DNA of 37,201 bases from Burkholderiales bacterium. GTDB lineage: Bacteria > Pseudomonadota > Gammaproteobacteria > Burkholderiales > SG8-39. The stretch lies in assembly GCA_020845995.1 (NCBI GenBank), contig JADLES010000159.1, positions 1-37,201 on the forward strand. Reading direction: 5' to 3'. The notes under the pieces are model-generated. The model did no database searches and was not told the DNA's origin. It worked only from the letters and a program-made list of their open reading frames with translations. The position numbers and the translations under genes are program-made. This document shows, in pieces, positions 7,343 through 20,749 of this stretch. The first letter of the stretch is position 1, and every line of letters begins with the position of its first letter.

Positions 7343-8418
7343 GCGGCTGCCTCGCCTGGGCCCGCCGCAGCCTCTTCTCCGGCTGGCTGAGCACGCTGAC
7401 CACGCTCGCGCTGCTCTGGCTCGCCTGGCGCTGGCTGCCGCCGCTCGTCGACTGGGCGATCGCCAGCGCCGTCTGGCGCGCGGAGGGTCCCTCCGCCTGC
7501 CGCGGCGCGCAGGGCGCCTGCTGGGCCTTCATCGCCGAGAAGCACCGCTTCATCCTGTTCGGCACCTACCCGTTCGAGCAGCACTGGCGGCCGGCGGCGG
7601 CGAGCCTGCTGCTGATCGTTCTCTGGCTTTGTTCTTCGTTGAGACGATTCTGGAATGGAGGGCTCGCGGCGGCCTGGGTCGCCGGCCTGGCGCTGATCGG
7701 CGCGCTCATGTGGGGCGGCGTGGCCGGCCTGCCCTACGTGGAGAACGAGCGCTGGGGCGGCCTCACGCTCACCCTGCTGCTCGCCACCTTCGGCATCGCG
7801 TTCGCGTTGCCGCTGTCGATCGTCCTTGCGCTCGGCCGCCGCTCGACGCTGCCGGTCCTGCGCCTCGCCTGCACGGGCTACATCGAGCTGGTGCGCGGCG
7901 TGCCGCTGATCAGCGTGCTGTTCATGGCCTCGGTGATGCTGCCCCTGTTCCTGCCGGCGGGCCTGACGATCGACAAGCTGCTGCGCGCGCAGCTCGCCCT
8001 GGTGCTGTTCGCCGCGGCCTACCTCGCCGAGGTGGTGCGCGGCGGCTTGCAGGCGATCCCGCGCGGCCAGCACGAGGCCGCCGACGCGCTCGGCTTCGCG
8101 TACTGGCGGAAGATGGGACTCGTGATCCTGCCGCAGGCGCTGCGCCTGTCGATTCCGCCGCTGGTGAACACCTTCATCGGCTTGTTCAAGGACACCTCGC
8201 TGGTGCTGATCATCGGCCTGTTCGATTTCCTCAGCACCGTCAAGGTTTCTCTGCAGGACCCGGCCTGGTCCGGGTTCGGCCTCGAGGCCTACCTGTTCGC
8301 GAGCCTCGTCTACTTCGCGTTCTGCCATGCGATGTCGTCGTACAGCCGGCGCCTGGAGCATGAGTCGGCGCGCGCTGTTGTCAGCGGCGCGGCTGCTCCC
8401 TACAATCGCGGCTCCTAG
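7339..8418 (+). CDS. aapM: General L-amino acid ABC transporter permease
   Basis: The product has 359 residues and is the second permease of the HisM family. The long N-terminal part has early transmembrane helices plus a cysteine-containing periplasmic loop ([15 protein letters not shown] at about 50-64), typical of AapM/YhdY. The transport domain shows [17 protein letters not shown] and the EAA loop [15 protein letters not shown] at about 246-260. It overlaps aapQ by four bases. AapJ, AapQ and AapM normally need the ATPase AapP, encoded next; here the following gene is a superoxide dismutase, so the ATPase must come from elsewhere or is missing. The extreme C-terminus carries the sodB promoter in its DNA. 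Confidence 0.9.
   Translation: MSGCLAWARRSLFSGWLSTLTTLALLWLAWRWLPPLVDWAIASAVWRAEGPSACRGAQGACWAFIAEKHRFILFGTYPFEQHWRPAAASLLLIVLWLCSSLRRFWNGGLAAAWVAGLALIGALMWGGVAGLPYVENERWGGLTLTLLLATFGIAFALPLSIVLALGRRSTLPVLRLACTGYIELVRGVPLISVLFMASVMLPLFLPAGLTIDKLLRAQLALVLFAAAYLAEVVRGGLQAIPRGQHEAADALGFAYWRKMGLVILPQALRLSIPPLVNTFIGLFKDTSLVLIIGLFDFLSTVKVSLQDPAWSGFGLEAYLFASLVYFAFCHAMSSYSRRLEHESARAVVSGAAAPYNRGS
8378..8406 (+). promoter_or_regulatory. Promoter of sodB, inside the end of aapM
   Basis: TTGTCA (8378-8383; 5 of 6 to the -35 consensus), a 17-base spacer, then TACAAT (8401-8406; 5 of 6 to the -10 consensus). Transcription would start near 8413, about 32 bases before the sodB ATG. This is one of the best sigma-70-like promoters in the window, and it separates sodB from the transporter operon. 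Confidence 0.65.
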
Positions 8419-8444
8419 CACCCCATCGACCAGAGAGATCCGCC

Positions 8445-9026
8445 ATGGAACACACCCTGCCCGCCCTGCCGTACGCGATGGACGCCCTCGCGCCGCACCT
8501 GTCGAAGGAGACCTTCGAGTTCCACTATGCCAAGCACCATCAGGCGTATGTCACCAACCTCAACAACCTGATCAAGGGCACCGAGTTCGCCGAGGCGAAA
8601 CTCGAGGACATCGTGAAGAAGTCCTCCGGCGGCGTCTTCAACAACGCCGCGCAGGTCTGGAACCACACGTTCTTCTGGAACAGCATGAAGCCCGGCGGCG
8701 GCGGCAAGCCCTCGGGAGCGCTCGCGGCGGCGATCGACAGAAAGTGGGGATCGCTCGACGCCTTCAAGGACGCGTTCACGAAGAGCGCGGTCGGCAACTT
8801 CGGCTCCGGCTGGACCTGGCTCGTGAAAAAGCCCGACGGCGGCGTCGACATCGTCAACACCTCGAACGCGGCGACGCCGCTCACCACCGCCGACAAGGCG
8901 CTGCTCGCGATCGACGTCTGGGAGCACGCCTACTACATCGACTACCGCAACGCGCGCCCGAAGTTCGTCGAGACCTTTCTCGCGAGCCTCGCGAACTGGG
9001 ACTTCGCGGCCCGCAACTTCGGCTGA
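8445..9026 (+). CDS. sodB: Iron superoxide dismutase
   Basis: The product has 193 residues and dismutates superoxide to oxygen and hydrogen peroxide in the cytoplasm. The four metal ligands are all present, at E. coli SodB-like positions: His27, His74, Asp157 and His161 (DVWEHAYY). [10 protein letters not shown] (27-36), [14 protein letters not shown] (65-78) and AVGNFGSGW (115-123) are family signatures. Gln70, in the position next to the ligand helix, and the AAQVWNH context favour the iron form over manganese. A GAGAGA ribosome binding site precedes the ATG, and a strong promoter lies in the end of aapM. Confidence 0.95.
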   Translation: MEHTLPALPYAMDALAPHLSKETFEFHYAKHHQAYVTNLNNLIKGTEFAEAKLEDIVKKSSGGVFNNAAQVWNHTFFWNSMKPGGGGKPSGALAAAIDRKWGSLDAFKDAFTKSAVGNFGSGWTWLVKKPDGGVDIVNTSNAATPLTTADKALLAIDVWEHAYYIDYRNARPKFVETFLASLANWDFAARNFG

Positions 9027-9050
9027 GCGCCGGGCGCGACGGCGGGCGCC

Positions 9051-9635
9051 GTGGGCGCGGTTTTCCAGTCTCTCGGGCGCACGGTCGCCGCCGGCTTCGT
9101 CCTCCTGCTGGTGATCGCTGGCGCCGCGGGCACTTTCGGCAAGGTGGGCGAGCACGCGTGGGCGGCGTTTTTCATGCGCTACCTGCACGTGCTCTCGGCC
9201 GTGATGTGGGTCGGCCTGCTGTACTACTTCAACTTCGTGCAGATCCCGTCGATGCCCAAGATCCCGGAGGAGCAGAAACCCGCGGTCGGCAAGGTCATCG
9301 CGCCCACCGCCCTTTTCTGGTTTCGCTGGGCGGCGCTCGCCACCATGGCGACCGGCCTGCTGCTCGCGACGATGAACCGCTACATCGGCGCGCTATTCAC
9401 CTTCCAGGCGCCGTACACCGCCATTGCGATCGGCATGTGGCTCGGCCTGATCATGGGATTCAACGTCTGGGCCATCATCTGGCCGAACCAGAAGAAGGCG
9501 CTCGGCATCGTGCAGGTGGATGCGCCGGCAAAGGCCGCCGCCGCGCGCATGGCGATGCTCACCTCGCGCGTCAACACCATGCTCTCGATCCCGATGCTCT
9601 ACTGCATGGTGGCGCAGCAGAACGCGGGGCTGTAG
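9051..9635 (+). CDS. PuuD-like (urate hydroxylase N-terminal domain) membrane protein
   Basis: The product has 194 residues and four to five hydrophobic segments. The core MRYLHVLSAVMWVGLLYYFNFVQ (about 42-64) with a conserved His and the pattern W-G-YYFNF, later AIGMWLGLIMGFNVWAIIWPNQKK, resembles the membrane domain of PuuD-type urate hydroxylases. Stand-alone copies of about 190-200 residues are common in betaproteobacteria and lack the cytochrome c domain, so urate oxidation should not be assumed; haem binding through the conserved histidines is possible. The GTG at 9051 is used; an ATG at 9174 would remove the first hydrophobic segment. It lies 24 bases after sodB and may be co-transcribed with it. 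It converges on the DUF192 gene, ending five bases short of it. Confidence 0.7.
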   Translation: MGAVFQSLGRTVAAGFVLLLVIAGAAGTFGKVGEHAWAAFFMRYLHVLSAVMWVGLLYYFNFVQIPSMPKIPEEQKPAVGKVIAPTALFWFRWAALATMATGLLLATMNRYIGALFTFQAPYTAIAIGMWLGLIMGFNVWAIIWPNQKKALGIVQVDAPAKAAAARMAMLTSRVNTMLSIPMLYCMVAQQNAGL

Positions 9636-9639
9636 CCCG

Positions 9640-10068
9640 TTAGCGGGGAGAAAGCGTCTCCAGGCCGCGCAGCTTCAGGCCCGGCTTGATGCCGCGCTGC
9701 GCGAACCAGCCCTTGTTCATCTCCAGCGCGTAACGCACCGGCCGCGCCGCGCAGTGCGACTGCTCGCTGTGCGGCTGCATGTCGGCGATGTTGACGATGG
9801 CGCCGCCCTCGTCGATGAACGCGACCGAGAGCGGAATCAGGGTGTTCTTCATCCACATGCAATGCGTGGAGCTTGCCTCGAAAACGAACACCATGCCGGC
9901 GTTCTGCGGCATCGACTTGCGGTGCATGAGACCGGTCATGCGCGTGCTCATGCTGTCGGCCACCTCGGCGCGGATCAGATGCATGCCGGCGGCCAGCTCT
10001 ACGGTCGGCGGCTGGGCTCGCGCCGCCGCCGCGGCCAGCGCCGCCAGCAGAAAGAAGATGCTTCTCAT
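9640..10068 (-). CDS. DUF192 family exported protein
   Basis: The product has 142 residues. Residues 1-19 form a signal peptide (MRSIFFLLAALAAAAARAQ), so the protein is periplasmic. The DUF192 core follows: HLIRAEVADSMSTRMTGLMHRKSMPQNAGMVFVFE, then CMWMKNTLIPLSVAFIDEGGAIVNIADMQPH, and a closing YALEMNKGWFAQRGIKPG. The biochemical function of this family is unknown. The ATG at 10068 is chosen because it begins the signal peptide; a TTG nine bases upstream is also in frame. It lies downstream of the small exported peptide at 10129-10278 but is separated from it by a terminator hairpin. Confidence 0.82.
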   Translation of the reverse strand: MRSIFFLLAALAAAAARAQPPTVELAAGMHLIRAEVADSMSTRMTGLMHRKSMPQNAGMVFVFEASSTHCMWMKNTLIPLSVAFIDEGGAIVNIADMQPHSEQSHCAARPVRYALEMNKGWFAQRGIKPGLKLRGLETLSPR

Positions 10069-10075
10069 TGCTCCC

Positions 10076-10105
10076 AAAATAGAAAAGGCAGGAACGAATC
10101 CTGCC
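10076..10105 (-). terminator. Rho-independent terminator after the 49-residue peptide gene
   Basis: On the minus strand a perfect 7-bp stem GGCAGGA / TCCTGCC with a 5-base loop (10087-10105) is followed by TTTTCTATTTT (10086 down to 10076). It sits 23 bases after the stop codon of the small peptide gene and ends just before the DUF192 start, so it should separate the two. Confidence 0.75.
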
Positions 10106-10128
10106 TCCTCCCGGTGCGTTGGCGAAAC

Positions 10129-10278
10129 TTACTTCTTCGCCTCGCAGCCCTTCATCTTCGGATCCTTCTTGCACTGCTCCGCGGTCGGCTTCTTGGCCGC
10201 CTTCTTTTCTTCCGCCATCACCGACAGGCTTGCCGCCGCAAACGTCGCGGCGATGATCATCGACAGCAGCTTGGTCAT
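10129..10278 (-). CDS. Small exported Lys-rich peptide (49 residues)
   Basis: The frame encodes 49 residues: a signal peptide of about 22 residues (MTKLLSMIIAATFAAASLSVMA), then a highly charged mature part of about 27 residues. The mature part is rich in Lys and has two cysteines at 36 and 45 (EQCKKDPKMKGCEAKK) that could form a disulfide. A good GGAG ribosome binding site lies 6 bases upstream of the ATG, and a strong hairpin terminator follows, so this looks like a real monocistronic gene. Similar short Lys-rich exported peptides with a C-terminal Cys pair, in the style of the PsiF repeat, occur in betaproteobacteria without known function. It is too short for many gene callers. Confidence 0.7.
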   Translation of the reverse strand: MTKLLSMIIAATFAAASLSVMAEEKKAAKKPTAEQCKKDPKMKGCEAKK

Positions 10279-10703
10279 TGCAATCTCCTAGTCTAGGGTT
10301 GTTGTAATAGGGGGGATGCAACGCACGGCTACCCCTCCCCGCCCCGATAAACGCGCGACGACCCGGACGGTTGACGACTCCCCCACCCTCCCGATCCGCA
10401 GCGCTGCCCACGCTGCGTCGGCTATGCGCAAGTCATTGTAAAAAAAGGAGATTTGATATCGTAATCGATCATTTCGCTGGCAGGGAAGGAGGCGACCGAT
10501 GCCTGCGCCCTGTCGCTGCCGAGCCTTGGCTCGTGCGGCGAGCCGTGCACGCTCGCCGCAGGCGATTCCGGGGACGATCCCGCCCGGCAACCGCGCCGAC
10601 GCAGCGTCGGGCATGGATGCGCAGCGCGGGCGGCGTCCCGACGCCCGGCATTAGAATGTCGTCCTTCCCGCATCCTTCTATTCTTCCGTAGAGGCGATTT
10701 TCC
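10279..10703. other. 425-base intergenic region with no convincing gene
   Basis: Open frames here have compositions like antisense GC-rich DNA and no ribosome binding sites, so I call no gene. Visible structure: an inverted repeat CGCAGCG / CGCTGCG with a 7-base loop (10397-10417), an AT-rich island with seven consecutive A (about 10432-10475), and a second inverted repeat CCGACG / CGTCGG (10596-10610). A TAGAAT hexamer at 10652-10657 could be the -10 of the downstream icd gene, about 47 bases before its GTG, but its -35 is poor. The length is unusual for this compact stretch and leaves room for a regulatory RNA or a long leader. Confidence 0.4.
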
Positions 10704-12941
<2,238 letters not shown>

Positions 12942-12959
12942 ACCCCCACTGGAACGCTC

Positions 12960-14216
<1,257 letters not shown>

Positions 14217-14218
14217 GA

Positions 14219-14253
14219 AAGGGGGACTGCAACAGAACGTTTCCGTCCCCCTT
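14219..14253. repeat. REP-like imperfect palindrome after icd
   Basis: AAGGGGGAC (14219-14227) and GTCCCCCTT (14245-14253) are perfect 9-bp arms around a 17-base loop containing AACAGAACGTTTCC. It begins directly after the icd stop codon and has no T-run of its own. Its form, a G-run/C-run stem with a conserved-looking loop, resembles repetitive extragenic palindromes scattered in many proteobacterial genomes. No second copy is in the window, so repetition is untested. Confidence 0.45.
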
Positions 14254-14267
14254 CAAATCCCCCTGCC

Positions 14268-14295
14268 AAAAAAAAGCCGCCCGCGGGCGGCTTTT
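14268..14295. terminator. Bidirectional terminator between icd and the cold-shock gene
   Basis: A perfect 16-base palindrome GCCGCCCGCGGGCGGC (14276-14291) is flanked by eight A on the left (14268-14275) and TTTTCTT on the right. It can therefore end transcription from icd (plus) and from the cold-shock gene (minus). Confidence 0.85.
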
Positions 14296-14319
14296 CTTGC
14301 TTTCGGGGAGGGAACCCGA

Positions 14320-14526
14320 TCAGCCCTGCTTCTGGATGTTCGAGGCCTGCTTGCCCTTGGGTCCCTGCACTACGTCGAAGCTTACCTTCTGGCCCTCCTT
14401 GAGGCTCTTGAATCCCTGCATGTTGATCGCCGAGAAATGCGCGAACAGGTCCTCGCTGCCGTCGTCCGGCGTGATGAACCCGTAGCCTTTGGCGTCGTTG
14501 AACCACTTCACGGTGCCTGTCGCCAT
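14320..14526 (-). CDS. CspA-family cold-shock protein
   Basis: The product has 68 residues and is a single cold-shock (OB-fold) domain binding single-stranded RNA and DNA. RNP1 is KGYGFIT (13-19) and RNP2 is DLFAHFS (26-32); the opening [14 protein letters not shown] and closing [11 protein letters not shown] are standard for the family. A GAGAGGGAAGG ribosome binding site precedes the ATG. The predicted 5' leader of about 50 bases is shorter than that of cold-induced cspA, so it may be constitutive or respond to growth phase rather than cold. Divergent from clpS. Confidence 0.95.
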   Translation of the reverse strand: MATGTVKWFNDAKGYGFITPDDGSEDLFAHFSAINMQGFKSLKEGQKVSFDVVQGPKGKQASNIQKQG

Positions 14527-14582
14527 CGAACCTTCCCTCTCCTTGGTTGTCGAATCCGGGCTCCCCGCCCGGCATTTCGCGG

Positions 14583-14611
14583 CTTTTACGCGCCTTCGCT
14601 ACCCTCGTCAA
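14583..14611 (-). promoter_or_regulatory. Promoter of the cold-shock gene
   Basis: On the minus strand TTGACG (14611 down to 14606; 5 of 6) is followed by a 17-base spacer and TAAAAG (14588 down to 14583; 4 of 6). The start would lie near 14576, about 50 bases before the ATG. Confidence 0.6.
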
Positions 14612-14681
14612 GGGTGGGGGCTCGCCGGCCCGCCGATCCTGCCGGGCGTGCGATAGTGCGCGTTCCCGCCACGACGCGGGT

Positions 14682-14710
14682 TTGCGTCCCCCGTGCGCAT
14701 TGATTAGGAT
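14682..14710 (+). promoter_or_regulatory. Candidate promoter of clpS-clpA
   Basis: TTGCGT (14682-14687), an exact 17-base spacer and TAGGAT (14705-14710) precede clpS. Transcription would start near 14717, leaving about 17 bases before the ATG. Matches to consensus are moderate (3 and 4 of 6), so support rests on the spacing and position. Confidence 0.4.
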
Positions 14711-14733
14711 AGAAACGGCCGGCCAGCACATGC

Positions 14734-15036
14734 ATGCAGCACAAGGACCACTCGGTACTCGAGGCAAAGAAGGCGAAGGTCAAACTTCCGCCGATGTACC
14801 AGGTTTTGCTGCTCAACGACGACTACACGCCGATGGAGTTCGTCGTGGTGGTGCTGCAGAAGTTCTTCGCCATGACACGGGAGCGGGCGACGCAGGTGAT
14901 GCTGAAAGTGCACCGCGAGGGGATGGGCGTGTGCGGCGTGTACCCGCACGACGTCGCGTCGACCAAGGTGCAGCAGGTCTCGACCTATGCGCGCAAGCAC
15001 CAGCATCCGCTGCAATGCGTGATGGAGAAAACCTGA
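14734..15036 (+). CDS. clpS: ATP-dependent Clp protease adaptor ClpS
   Basis: The product has 100 residues. ClpS delivers N-end-rule substrates to the ClpAP protease by binding the ClpA N-domain. The family core is clear: [27 protein letters not shown] (about 19-45), with the [10 protein letters not shown] substrate-pocket motif, then [21 protein letters not shown]. It is followed after one base by clpA, the classic operon order. Confidence 0.95.
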   Translation: MQHKDHSVLEAKKAKVKLPPMYQVLLLNDDYTPMEFVVVVLQKFFAMTRERATQVMLKVHREGMGVCGVYPHDVASTKVQQVSTYARKHQHPLQCVMEKT

Positions 15037-15037
15037 C

Positions 15038-17329
<2,292 letters not shown>

Positions 17330-17400
17330 GCGCCGGCGCCGCGCACCTCCCGCGTTTGCTGGAGTCGCCGTCGGCGGCGGCCGATCCCACTGGCGCGCAC

Positions 17401-17406
17401 TTGACA
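17401..17406 (+). promoter_or_regulatory. Isolated perfect -35 hexamer upstream of the cytochrome-fccB pair
   Basis: TTGACA matches the -35 consensus perfectly and lies 60 bases before the cytochrome start. The sequence 17-18 bases downstream (GGAGAC/GAGACT) is a poor -10. This could be an activator-dependent promoter, or chance. Confidence 0.3.
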
Positions 17407-17465
17407 TCCTGCGCGCCCGGGGCGGAGACTCGCCGCTGATCATTTTCTTCAAGGGGAGCAGCCAG

Positions 17466-17768
17466 ATGCGAGTGATTCTCGTCAGCGCCATTGCGCTCGC
17501 CGTGCCGCTAGCGGCGAGCGCGCAGGGTACGAACACCGGAAGGAATCTCGCCGCCGCCTGCGCCATCTGTCACGGCACGGGCGGCCACGTCGCTGCCAGC
17601 GCCCCGCTGATTCCGCTCGCCGGGCTGCCGCGCGACCACATTGCGGCGCAGATGCGCGCGTTCCGCGACGGCAAGCGCCCCGCGACGGTGATGCACCAGA
17701 TCGCGAAGGGCTACACCGATGCGGAAATCGATGCCATGGCGGCGTGGTACGCCGCGCAGAAACGCTAG
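17466..17768 (+). CDS. Monoheme class I cytochrome c, likely partner of the sulfide dehydrogenase
   Basis: The product has 100 residues with a signal peptide (1-19, ending ASA). One haem site, CAICH, has cysteines at 32 and 35 and an axial His36; Met76 in ATVMHQIAKGYTD is the likely second axial ligand. The fold and size fit the c553/c554 group and resemble one half of the diheme FccA subunit. It stands 11 bases before the FccB-type flavoprotein, so it probably takes electrons from that enzyme. A GGGGAG ribosome binding site lies about 9 bases upstream. Calling it fccA would go too far because the classical subunit can be diheme. Confidence 0.85.
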   Translation: MRVILVSAIALAVPLAASAQGTNTGRNLAAACAICHGTGGHVAASAPLIPLAGLPRDHIAAQMRAFRDGKRPATVMHQIAKGYTDAEIDAMAAWYAAQKR

Positions 17769-17779
17769 GGAGGCAGGCC

Positions 17780-19039
17780 ATGAAACGCAGAGATCTGCTC
17801 AAACTGGCCGGCGCGGCGTCCGCACTCGGTACCCTCGGCGCCCTCCCCGGCTGCACCACCACACCCTCGCACGCCCGCGTCGTCGTCATTGGCGGCGGCT
17901 TCGGCGGCGCCACCGCGGCGAAGTACATCCGCCTCTGGGATCCGTCGATCGACGTCGTGCTCATCGAGCGCGAGCCGGGCTTCATCTCCTGCCCGTTCTC
18001 GAATCTCATGCTCGCCGGTTATATCGGCATGAGCGAGCTGAGCCACGGCTACGGTGGCCTGCGCGCTCACGGCGTGCAGGTCGTCCAGGACGAGGTGGTG
18101 GCGGTCGACGCTGGCAAGCGCACGGTGAGCCTTGCCCGGGGCGAAAGCATCGGCTACGACCGTCTGGTCCTCTCGCCGGGCATCGACTTCATGTTCAACG
18201 AAATCCAGGGCTACGAGTCGGCGATGCAGGCCGGCCGCGTGCTGCATGCGTGGAAGGCAGGACCGCAGACCGAGGCATTGCGCCGCCAGCTCGAGCAGAT
18301 GCGCGACGGCGGCGTCTACGCGCTGTCAGTTCCGCTCCTGCCGTACCGCTGCACGCCGGGGCCGTACGAGCGCGCCAGCATGGTGGCCGCCTACTTCAAG
18401 CAGGCCAAGCCCCGTTCCAAGGTGCTGGTGCTGGACGCGAACCCGGACGTGACTTCCAAGGCAGGCCTCTTCAAGCGCGCCTGGTCCGATCTCTACAAGG
18501 GCATGGTCGAGTACCGCGGCAACGCGAAAGCGATCGGCGTCGGTCCCGGCGTCATCCGCCTCGAGGTCGAGGACGTGAAGTGCGACGTGATGAACGTCGT
18601 GCCGCCGCATCGCGCCGGCGACATCGCGGTGAGGACCGGCCTCATCACGCACAACAACCGCTGGTGCGATGTCGATTGGCGCAGCATGGAATCGAAGAAG
18701 ATTCCAGGCATCCACGTCCTCGGGGACGCCACGCTGTCGGCGCCGGGCATGCCCAAGTCTGGCAGCATGGCGAACAACCACGGCAAGATTGCCGCCGCGG
18801 CGATCGTCGAGCTGCTCAACGGTCGCGCGCCGCAGCCGGTCAAGATCATCAATACCTGCTACAGCTTCGTGTCGCAGAAGGAAGGCATCCGCGTCAGCTC
18901 GGTGCACCAATGGGAGCCGGGCCAGGGCACGCTGGTTCCGGTGAAGGGTTCGGGCGGGGTGTCGGCGGCGCGCAGCGAGGCCGAGGCGACCTACGCCTGG
19001 AACTGGGCCCGCACCATCTGGGCCGACACGCTGGGCTAG
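17780..19039 (+). CDS. fccB: Flavocytochrome c sulfide dehydrogenase, flavoprotein subunit
   Basis: The product has 419 residues. A Tat-type signal (KRRDLLKLAGAASALG) begins the protein. The FAD-binding motif VVVIGGGFGGATAA (34-47) follows, and GD at 315-316 contacts FAD. FISCPFSNLMLAG (68-80) and LPYRCTPGPYERASM (187-201) are FccB/SoxF signatures. Cys191 and Cys360 (INTCYSFV) correspond to the redox-active disulfide pair that reacts with sulfide. The periplasmic enzyme oxidises sulfide to sulfur or polysulfide and reduces cytochrome c. A GGGAGGCAGG ribosome binding site precedes the ATG. SoxF is a close relative; no other sox genes are in the window. Confidence 0.9.
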   Translation: MKRRDLLKLAGAASALGTLGALPGCTTTPSHARVVVIGGGFGGATAAKYIRLWDPSIDVVLIEREPGFISCPFSNLMLAGYIGMSELSHGYGGLRAHGVQVVQDEVVAVDAGKRTVSLARGESIGYDRLVLSPGIDFMFNEIQGYESAMQAGRVLHAWKAGPQTEALRRQLEQMRDGGVYALSVPLLPYRCTPGPYERASMVAAYFKQAKPRSKVLVLDANPDVTSKAGLFKRAWSDLYKGMVEYRGNAKAIGVGPGVIRLEVEDVKCDVMNVVPPHRAGDIAVRTGLITHNNRWCDVDWRSMESKKIPGIHVLGDATLSAPGMPKSGSMANNHGKIAAAAIVELLNGRAPQPVKIINTCYSFVSQKEGIRVSSVHQWEPGQGTLVPVKGSGGVSAARSEAEATYAWNWARTIWADTLG

Positions 19040-19040
19040 C

Positions 19041-19490
19041 CTAGCTTTTTCCGGTCGAGCCGAAACCGCCAGCGCCGCGCCCGCTGGCGGCGAAGTCTTC
19101 GACGATATTGAAGCGGACCTGCCGGACCGGCACCACCACCAGCTGCGCGATGCGGTCCATCGGCTGGATGGTGAATGCGACCTGGCCGCGATTCCATACC
19201 GAGACCATCAGCGGCCCCTGGTAATCGGAGTCGATCAGTCCGACCAGGTTGCCGAGCACGATGCCGTTGTTCGCGCCCAGGCCGGAGCGCGGCAGGATGA
19301 CGGCGGCATACGCCGGGTCGCCGATATGAATCGCGATTCCCGATGGCACCAGCTGGCTCTCGCCCGGACCCAGCGTCAATGGCTGGTCCAGGCAGGCGCG
19401 CAGGTCGAGGCCCGCGGCGCCCGGGGTGCCGTAGTGCGGCAGCGACTCGCGGATCCTCTCGTCTAGGATCTTCACGTCGAGCGTTTGCAA
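19041..19490 (-). CDS. dut: Deoxyuridine 5'-triphosphate nucleotidohydrolase (dUTPase)
   Basis: The product has 149 residues; it hydrolyses dUTP to dUMP and pyrophosphate, keeping uracil out of DNA and feeding dTMP synthesis. All five trimeric dUTPase motifs are present: [37 protein letters not shown] and the C-terminal arm [11 protein letters not shown]. The start is a TTG at 19490, two bases after the coaBC stop; [13 protein letters not shown] aligns with the E. coli opening, and there is no ATG nearby. It forms the conserved coaBC-dut operon and converges on fccB. Confidence 0.95.
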   Translation of the reverse strand: MQTLDVKILDERIRESLPHYGTPGAAGLDLRACLDQPLTLGPGESQLVPSGIAIHIGDPAYAAVILPRSGLGANNGIVLGNLVGLIDSDYQGPLMVSVWNRGQVAFTIQPMDRIAQLVVVPVRQVRFNIVEDFAASGRGAGGFGSTGKS

Positions 19491-19492
19491 AG

Positions 19493-20695
19493 CTAGCGCG
19501 CCTTCTTTCCGCTTCGCAGCATGGCGGCGACGTGCGCCACCAGCTTGCGCGCCTGCTCGAGCTTCGGTCCGCGCCCGAGCGGGTGCGCGCCGCGCTCGTC
19601 ATACAAGGTGAGTGCGTTCTCGTCCGACCCCAGCGCCTTCTGCGCCAGGTTCGCCGCCAGCAGGGGAATGCCCTTCTTGCGGCGCTTCGCCTTCGCGTTC
19701 GCCGCCAAGTTCTCGCTCTCGGCCGCGAAGCCGACGCAGAACGGCGCGTTTTTCTGCGCCGCCGCCCAGGCGAGGATGTCCGGGTTGCGCTCCATCTCGA
19801 TCACCATGCCCTCACGCTCGCCCTTCTTGATCTTCTGCCTCGCCGCCTTCTTCGGTCGGAAATCGGCCACCGCCGCGACCGATACGAAGACGTCGCAGCC
19901 CTTCAAGCGCGCCTTCACCTCGCCGAACATCTGCGCCGCGCTGCGTACGTTGATGCGCTGCACGCCCTCGGGGGTCTCCAGCGCCACCGGCCCGCTCACC
20001 AGCACCACGCCCGCGCCGGCCTCGCGCGCGGCGCGCGCCACCGCGTAACCCATCTTGCCCGAGCTCGAGTTCGTGATCACGCGCACCGGGTCGATCGGCT
20101 CCTCGGTAGGGCCCGCGGTGACGAGGAAGCGCTTGCCGGCGAGCCGCTTGGGCTGGAAGCCGCCCTCGATCAGCGCCAGAATCTGCCCTGGCTCCAGCAT
20201 CCGGCCCATGCCCACCTCGCCGCAGGCCTGGTCCCCCGCCGCGGGGCCCGCGAACAGCACGCCGTCAGCGGCGAGCGTCTTCGCGTTACGCCGCGTCGCA
20301 GCGCTCTGCCACATCTCCACGTTCATCGCGGGCGCAAGCAGCAGCGGACAGCGTCGCGCCAGCACCAGCGTCGAAAGGAGGTCGTCGGCGAGGCCCTGTG
20401 CCACCTTGGCCATGAAATTCGCGCTCGCCGGGGCCACTACGATCAGGTCGCGGTCGCGCGAAAGCTCGATATGTCCCATCGCGTCGGGCACCCGCTTGTC
20501 CCAGAGGTCGATCCACACCTCCTGCCCGGTCAACGCCTGCAGGGTGGTGGGGGTGACGAACTTCGCCGCCGACTTCGTCATCACCGCGCGCACGTTCGCG
20601 CCCGCCTTCACCAGACCGCGCGCCAGCTCCGCTGCCTTGTAGGCGGCGACACCGCCGGTCAGACCGAGCAGAATCTTCTTTCCTTTCAATGTCAT
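19493..20695 (-). CDS. coaBC: Bifunctional phosphopantothenoylcysteine decarboxylase / phosphopantothenate-cysteine ligase
   Basis: The product has 400 residues and catalyses two steps of coenzyme A synthesis. The N-terminal CoaC flavin domain (about 1-185) has [14 protein letters not shown] (11-24) and the catalytic His75, Asn125 (PAMNVEMW) and Cys158 (GDQACGE) at E. coli positions. The C-terminal CoaB ligase domain (about 186-400) has [25 protein letters not shown] and the lysine-rich KIKKGE loop. It is transcribed divergently from radC, 54 bases away, in the order seen across proteobacteria. Confidence 0.95.
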   Translation of the reverse strand: MTLKGKKILLGLTGGVAAYKAAELARGLVKAGANVRAVMTKSAAKFVTPTTLQALTGQEVWIDLWDKRVPDAMGHIELSRDRDLIVVAPASANFMAKVAQGLADDLLSTLVLARRCPLLLAPAMNVEMWQSAATRRNAKTLAADGVLFAGPAAGDQACGEVGMGRMLEPGQILALIEGGFQPKRLAGKRFLVTAGPTEEPIDPVRVITNSSSGKMGYAVARAAREAGAGVVLVSGPVALETPEGVQRINVRSAAQMFGEVKARLKGCDVFVSVAAVADFRPKKAARQKIKKGEREGMVIEMERNPDILAWAAAQKNAPFCVGFAAESENLAANAKAKRRKKGIPLLAANLAQKALGSDENALTLYDERGAHPLGRGPKLEQARKLVAHVAAMLRSGKKAR

Positions 20696-20712
20696 CGCGC
20701 TTGACAGGAACG

Positions 20713-20720
20713 GCGTTATA
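20713..20720 (-). promoter_or_regulatory. Candidate -10 of coaBC-dut
   Basis: CGTATAAC on the minus strand includes TATAAC (5 of 6 to consensus), about 19 bases before the coaBC ATG. A weak -35-like TTCCCG lies 16 bases further upstream. The same bases read TTATAC on the plus strand toward radC. Confidence 0.35.
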
Positions 20721-20749
20721 CGGGGAGGGAATTTTACGGGAATTCCATC

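Noticed and set aside
9621..9650. Hairpin GGGCT/AGCCC at the end of the PuuD-like gene as a terminator
   Set aside because: The loop would be two bases and no T-run follows on either strand.
20701..20723. TTGACA at 20701-20706 followed by TATACG as a radC promoter
   Set aside because: The spacer is only 10 bases, far too short for sigma-70, and the properly spaced position has no -10.
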